From assembly GCF_030272615.1 (NCBI RefSeq), contig NC_081410.1, forward strand, positions 145,386,349 through 145,450,348: DNA of 64,000 nucleotides, given 5' to 3'. Source of the DNA: Cryptomeria japonica. Lineage: Eukaryota > Streptophyta > Pinopsida > Cupressales > Cupressaceae. The notes under the pieces were generated by a model. That model was not told where the DNA came from. It saw only the letters and a program-made list of their open reading frames with translations, and made no database searches. The translations under genes were made by a program, and so were the position numbers. Of this stretch, positions 59,342-64,000 are shown in pieces (positions within the stretch are counted from its first letter, which is position 1; each line of letters begins with the position of its first letter).

Positions 59342-59439
59342 GATAAATATAATTCCCATCTTGGGGCAACTCTGTATCAGTTCTTCTTATCTTCTTTGAA
59401 ACAACGCGACAAGCCGCATTGTCTCAAAGAGGGGCAAAA
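59342..59439 (+). other. Gyp-L short 3' region and polypurine tract
   Basis: About 85 bp follow the last stop. The PPT AAAGAGGGGCAAAA (59426-59439) abuts the 3' LTR. Gyp-J has about 300 bp of integrase C-terminus plus a 3' UTR at this point, so Gyp-L carries a deletion here. Confidence 0.8.
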
Positions 59440-60211
59440 TGTAGACACTCAAAATTGTCATGTCTAATTAAATAAATATTTTATTTATTTAATTATCTAA
59501 GCCTAATTCTTCTATTAATTAAATAAATTTTTATTTATTTAATTAATTCATTTATCTTCTTCTAGCCTTATTTCTCATTTAAATAAATACATTTATTTAT
59601 TTAAATTATCCCTTTCCTAAATTAAATAAATATTTTATTTATTTAATTGTCCTACTTCTTCTATTAATTAAATAAATCTTTATTTATTTAATTAATTCAT
59701 TATCTTTTTCTACACATGACACATGTCATTCATCTCTTAATTCATACACTACCTACCTCTTTCATTATTTTGGTATTTCTTTTACCTACCCTCTAATCCT
59801 AGCCAACCTCTCTTTTTACACCTCTCAATCTTAACCCTCCATTTCTTATTGTGTCTTCTATTTAAGGAGATGCTTTCTTCATTGTCAAACCCTAATGACT
59901 GATTTTGGAGTACTTGGCTACACTACGATCCTACTTGCAACCACATTCCGTTCTTTGTTGAGCTCTTGTGCATACAAAAATCTGAGAGCAAATATATCAA
60001 GCAAGATCAATGGAGATAGGAAGAATGGAGATCAAAACCCTATTGGACATGTGATGGTATAATCTTTGTGATTTTAAGTTATTTGCATTGTCTTAGGTAA
60101 TCTTCATATGTTATGGTGGATCTTTGTTCATTGTTAGGCTAGGGTTTAGTGGTTGGATTCATTTAGCCTTGCAATATTGTTGTTATTTGTTATCCATTTT
60201 CACCATATACA
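59440..60211 (+). repeat. Gyp-L 3' LTR
   Basis: 772 bp, colinear with 49128-49899; differences seen are G/A near 59513, G/C and G/A near 59800, and A/G near 60109. Followed by TSD ATACC. Confidence 0.95.
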
Positions 60212-60216
60212 ATACC

Positions 60217-63200
60217 TTTCCAAATGACCATGTCATATCTATATATCTTAATGCAATCAAACCCGTAACAACTCTCATCAGGAATTTCAGAAACGCATCT
60301 TCCAATCGAGTGGGTGCCAAATCTCCTAGTCGCAAAAGTGAAAATAAAGAAAAGAATACCAAGTCTAATGCTGAAAACTATTTCTTGTCAATATTAGACC
60401 AGGAAAAAGTAAAAATAAAGGATGCATCTAACAGTGAAAACCTCCTAGAGGCGCTGGAAGATGGGAGATTTGACACTTTACCTGAGCACTATCGAGAAAG
60501 ATCATCCATTTTGATCGAACCAACAGAGGCAGTTAACATTGGCACAATAGAGCAACCAAAGATTCTTCATCCAACAACTTATCTATCCAAAGAAGAAATG
60601 CAACAATATGTGGAATTCTTCAAATGATGGCAAATCAATTTTGCCTGGTCACATGCAGACATGCCAGGGTTAGATCCAGAGCTTATTATGCATCACTTGA
60701 ATGTTAGTCCAAGAGCTAAACCAATCAAACAGAAGTTAAGGAAAATGCATCCTCATATCGCTCTCCTAGTCAAAGCAAAGCTAAAGAAATTATTGGATGT
60801 AGGATTCATCAAACCTGTAGCATATCCTCAATGGGTATCCAACATTGTTCCTATTTAAAAACTAGATAAAAGCATCAGAATATGCAAAGACTTCAGAGAT
60901 CTTAATAATGCATGTCCAAAGGATGACTTTCCTTTGCCTAACATCGACATCATTGTAGATTTAATTGCTAGACACTCCATGTTTTCTCTAATGGATGGTT
61001 TCTCCAGATATAATCAAATCAAAATAGTACCTGAAGATCAAGAAAAGATAGCTTTCACATGCCCATGGGGTACTTTTTGCTGGAACGTCATGCCTTTTGG
61101 ATTAAAGAAAGTAGGTGCTACATATCAAAGAGCTATGACAACTATATTTCATGACATGATGCATACATTCATGGAAGACTATGTGGATGACATATTGACT
61201 AAATCATACAACAAAGAAGAACATATAGAGATACTGGAAAATCTCTTTGATAGGTTAGAACAATACAAGCTAAGGCTAAACCCTAAGAAATGTGCCTTTG
61301 GTGTTACTTCAGGAAACCTATCAGGATATTGTTTCAGCTAGAGGTATAGAAGTAGATCCAGCTAAGGTAAAAGCAATCATGGAAATGGCATCTCCCAAGA
61401 ATATTAGTCAACTAAGATCACTACAAGGAAGATTCCAGTCAATCAGAAGATTTGTTGCTCAATTAGTAGATAAATGTCAACCATTTACACATCTATTGCA
61501 CAAACATGTTAATTTTAAATGGGACCATCAATGTGAAGAAGCATTCAACAAGATCAGGGCATATCTCATGCAACCACCTGTTCTAATGTCACCAATTCCA
61601 AGAAAACTATTATTACTCTATGTATCAACTACAACACTATCTACTATCTCACTCCATCAAGTTAATACCTAAAATCGATCCTCTAAAGTATTTGCTCAGC
61701 AAAACCACATTGACAGGACGACTAGCAAAATGGATCATGATTCTAAGTGAGTTTGATATCGAATATGTTGATAGAAAAGCTATCAAGGGACAAGTTATTG
61801 TAGAACAACTAGCAAAAACACCACTTCAAGATGACCATCCTCTACAGATTGAGTTTCCTGATGCTGATATCCTAATAGTCACAGCAAAAACATGGCAACT
61901 ATACTTTGATGGTTCATATACACAACACGGATCAGGAGCAGGAATTCTATTCATCACACCACAAGGGCATACAATCCCAAAAGCATACAAATTAAGCTTT
62001 TCATGCACAAAAAATATAGAAGAGTATGAAGTATTGGTAACAGGTATCAAAATGGTTGTAGATTGGAATATTACATAGCCTCAAGTCTTTGGAGAATCTC
62101 AACTTGTACTTAATCAAATCAATGATGATTATCAAACAAAAAATGACAAACTCATGCCTTACAAAAAGATGGTGGATGATATCAAGAAGTACTTTGTAGA
62201 AATAAATTTTGAACAGATCCCAAGAAATGACAACAAAGCAGCAGACACCTTGGCTACACTTTCTTCTCTCCTTCAGACATAAGAAAATCAACAACGTTAT
62301 GAATTCCTCGTTGAAGAGTTTTTTAATCCCGCCTTTAATTGTCCTAATTCCCAAACCATCTGTCAACTTATTGGACATGATTCCTCCCGCTATGACCAAA
62401 CTTACACATACCTAAAAGACAACATCTTACCTCCCAACTTATCAAAAAATCAAAAGAGAAACTTTATTCACCAATCCTCCCATTTTACTCTCATCACGGA
62501 TACCTTGTTTAAACAAGGTCTAGACAGTACTCTCTTATGATGTCTCGAACAAGAAGAATGTGAGAAGGCCTTACATGAAGTCCATAATGGAATTTGCAGT
62601 ACTCATTCAAGTGGTCTTACCCTTTCAAAGAAATTCATACGCTTGGGCTATTATTGGCCGACTATGGAACGAGATTCTTTTAAAATAGCAAGAACATGCA
62701 AACAATATCATATCCATGGGAATTTGATCCATGCACCAGCACAAGAACTTCATGCTTTAGCAACATCTTTGCCTTTCTGCCAATGGGGACTTGATTTGGT
62801 AGGGAAGATAAATCCTTCTTCATCTAATGGTCACAAATTCATCCTGGTAGTTACTGAATATTTTACGAAATGGATTGAGGCTATACCTCTCATCAATATC
62901 ATAGGAAAACAAATTGTTGCATTTATCTTGAATTATATCATCTATCGCTATGGAATACCAATGACCATTATCATTGATAATGGGTGACCATTCAAGAATC
63001 AAGATGTACAAGAGCTATGTGAGAAGTTAAAAATCCAACACAGATTCTCCACACCATCTTATCCATAAGGAAATGGGCAGGCAAAAGCATCTAACAAAAC
63101 TATTCTGAAAATCCTTAAAAAGATAGTGAACGATGCTGGGAAAGATTGGCATATTCAACTAAACCCTGCTCTATGGGCCTACCGCACCAGTATTCACATA

Positions 63201-63644
63201 CCGACAGGTGCCACACATTTCTCTCTTTTATATGGGTCAGAATCCATATTGCCAATCAAAGTAGAGATATTGTCTCTACGTGTATTACTAAAAGGTCTCA
63301 TCCCAAATGAAGAACAATGAGTATCTAGACTACAAGAGTTAGAACTGATCCATGAATGAAGACAAAATTTCTTTGATCATTTAAAGGTATATCAGCAAAT
63401 AATATGTTGGAGCTATAATTATAAGGTTAAACCATGAATCTTTCAAGTGGGAGAACTAGTGCTAAAGGAAAATCCACACAACCAAGCAGATCAAGAAAAG
63501 AAAGGAAAGTTTGAACCAAACTGGTTAGGTCCATTTGTGGTCACAACAGTATTTGGGTCAGGAGCATATCAGCTATCAACACAAGATGGGGATCAGCTCG
63601 AGGAACCTATCAATAGCATGCACCTGAAGAAGTTCTATGTCTGA
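60217..63644 (+). pseudogene. Gyp-J pol: RT, RNase H, integrase
   Basis: The frame continues in phase from 49127. RT begins near 60700 (PIKQKLRKMHP) and includes FPLPNIDIIVD and YVDDILTKS (about 61180). A one-base loss near 61320 shifts the frame. About 55 codons of the first RNase H are deleted near 61635. Archaeal-type RNase H (WQLYFDGSYTQHGSGAG) is near 61895-62180. Integrase has the finger region, GLDLVGK (62788), an IDNG with the next Arg codon now TGA (62985), and GQAKASN with Lys at 63085-63087. The C-terminal GPY/F module is present (NWLGPFVV, about 63518) and the ORF ends MHLKKFYV at 63644. About eleven further stops, mainly C-to-T type. Confidence 0.88.
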
Positions 63645-63873
63645 AAAATTAGAAAAAAATCAAAAATTGAAAAAAAAAAAAAATTGCAATAAAAATAGAT
63701 GGTGAAAACCTGGCAAACAGACGCTATTTGTCCGCTAGCTCTGCCATCTATTAGTTCATGCATTTTTCCACTTGCGTTCATTTTCCATTAGTACTATCCA
63801 TATCCATCATAATCATTTCTGCATACTCAAGCATCACAGCTACTCTCTCACGATGGTTTGGATCATTGAATAT
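63645..63873 (+). other. Gyp-J 3' UTR
   Basis: An A14 run near 63669 is followed by GATGGTGAAAACCTGGCAAA and CAGACGC (63700-63725), the same phrase as in the Gyp-B 3' UTR. No ORF. Cop-M interrupts it, so the PPT and 3' LTR of Gyp-J are not in view. Confidence 0.65.
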
Positions 63874-64000
63874 TGTTGGCATATGAGTAGAGTTTGATGA
63901 CATGATGATATTGTATGTTGTCATTGATGTCAATATGCTGAAGTATGAACCAGTATATTGATGTAAGAAAATGGGTGAATGAACTGGTATATGTGAAAGA
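63874..64000 (+). mobile_element. Cop-M: start of a copia LTR
   Basis: TGTTGGCATATGAGTAG is the same head as the LARD-K LTR (TGTTGGCATATGG), followed by TTGTCATTGATGTCAATATG, the marker phrase of copia LTRs here. Only 127 bp are visible. It interrupts the Gyp-J 3' UTR; a TSD, if any, would begin with the flank AATAT (63869-63873). Confidence 0.7.

Larger units (their letters stand above)
49128..60211 (+). mobile_element. Gyp-L: young, defective Tat-type gypsy
   Basis: 772-bp LTRs at both ends, a PBS, leader, one gag-pro-pol frame (broken), a PPT and a perfect TSD. I count about four LTR differences (0.5%), the lowest in the window, so it is the most recent insertion with both LTRs. Yet coding carries about eleven stops, two frameshifts and a missing integrase C-terminus. 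Confidence 0.95.
35679..64000 (+). mobile_element. Gyp-J: Tat-type gypsy with three nested insertions
   Basis: 5' LTR (split), PBS, leader, gag, protease, G-patch, RT, RNase H, integrase and 3' UTR are all in order. They are interrupted by LARD-K (in the LTR), Gyp-L (between G-patch and RT) and Cop-M (in the 3' UTR). Without inserts it is about 10.6 kb up to the 3' UTR; its 3' LTR would lie beyond the window. RT and RNase H motifs match the Tat branch, whose members carry a second, archaeal-type RNase H. Confidence 0.85.

Overview
The window looks like intergenic DNA of a plant with a very large genome, and I infer a conifer or other gymnosperm. The support is AT-rich sequence, plant-type LTR retrotransposons (Tat-type and chromovirus Ty3-gypsy, Tork-like Ty1-copia), plant telo-box and TATA motifs, and no recognisable host gene in 64 kb. 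Almost every base belongs to LTR retrotransposons nested inside one another. I delimited them by TG...CA LTR ends, primer binding sites (PBS), polypurine tracts (PPT), target site duplications (TSD) and interrupted reading frames that resume on the far side of an insertion.

Layout. 1-3503: RE-A, a long unknown reading frame closed by eight stop codons, followed by LTR-like sequence. 3504-5380: unresolved AT-rich sequence. 5380-24352: Gyp-B, an old minus-strand Tat-type gypsy. It carries a tRNA-derived SINE (5451-5733) in its 3' UTR, and its integrase is split by a 16.8-kb block. That block is chromovirus Chr-C (6705-23478), which itself holds copia Cop-D (9610-15603, plus a 160-bp duplicated tail) and an ORF-less 4.6-kb LTR-like element, LTR-E (17485-22123). 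24362-28511: copia Cop-F, cut by gypsy Gyp-G (28512-35678). Gyp-G carries two solo LTRs, solo-H (31376-32686) and probably solo-I (33757-35204). Gyp-G is cut by gypsy Gyp-J (35679 to beyond the right edge). Gyp-J was hit three times: in its LTR by LARD-K (36424-42950), a non-autonomous element with no pol; in its polyprotein by the young gypsy Gyp-L (49128-60211); and in its 3' UTR by copia Cop-M (63874 onward).

Nesting reaches five levels: Gyp-B > Cop-F > Gyp-G > Gyp-J > LARD-K, Gyp-L and Cop-M. Perfect 5-bp TSDs support LARD-K (CAATC), Gyp-L (ATACC), LTR-E (AGCAT) and solo-H (ACATC). Chr-C has a 4/5 match (ATGAA/GTGAA). No element is intact. Cop-D is closest, with one stop codon. Most premature stops look like C-to-T decay (CAG/CAA/CGA to TAG/TAA/TGA).

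The most unusual items are: LARD-K, with a coiled-coil plus zinc-knuckle ORF and a second ORF of about 1,055 codons of unknown function; the leader regions of the three plus-strand gypsy elements, where a partly conserved non-coding block sits beside clusters of a short word that differs in each element; and Gyp-L, which is recent by LTR identity yet heavily broken. All coordinates and counts were read by eye; no search or alignment was run.
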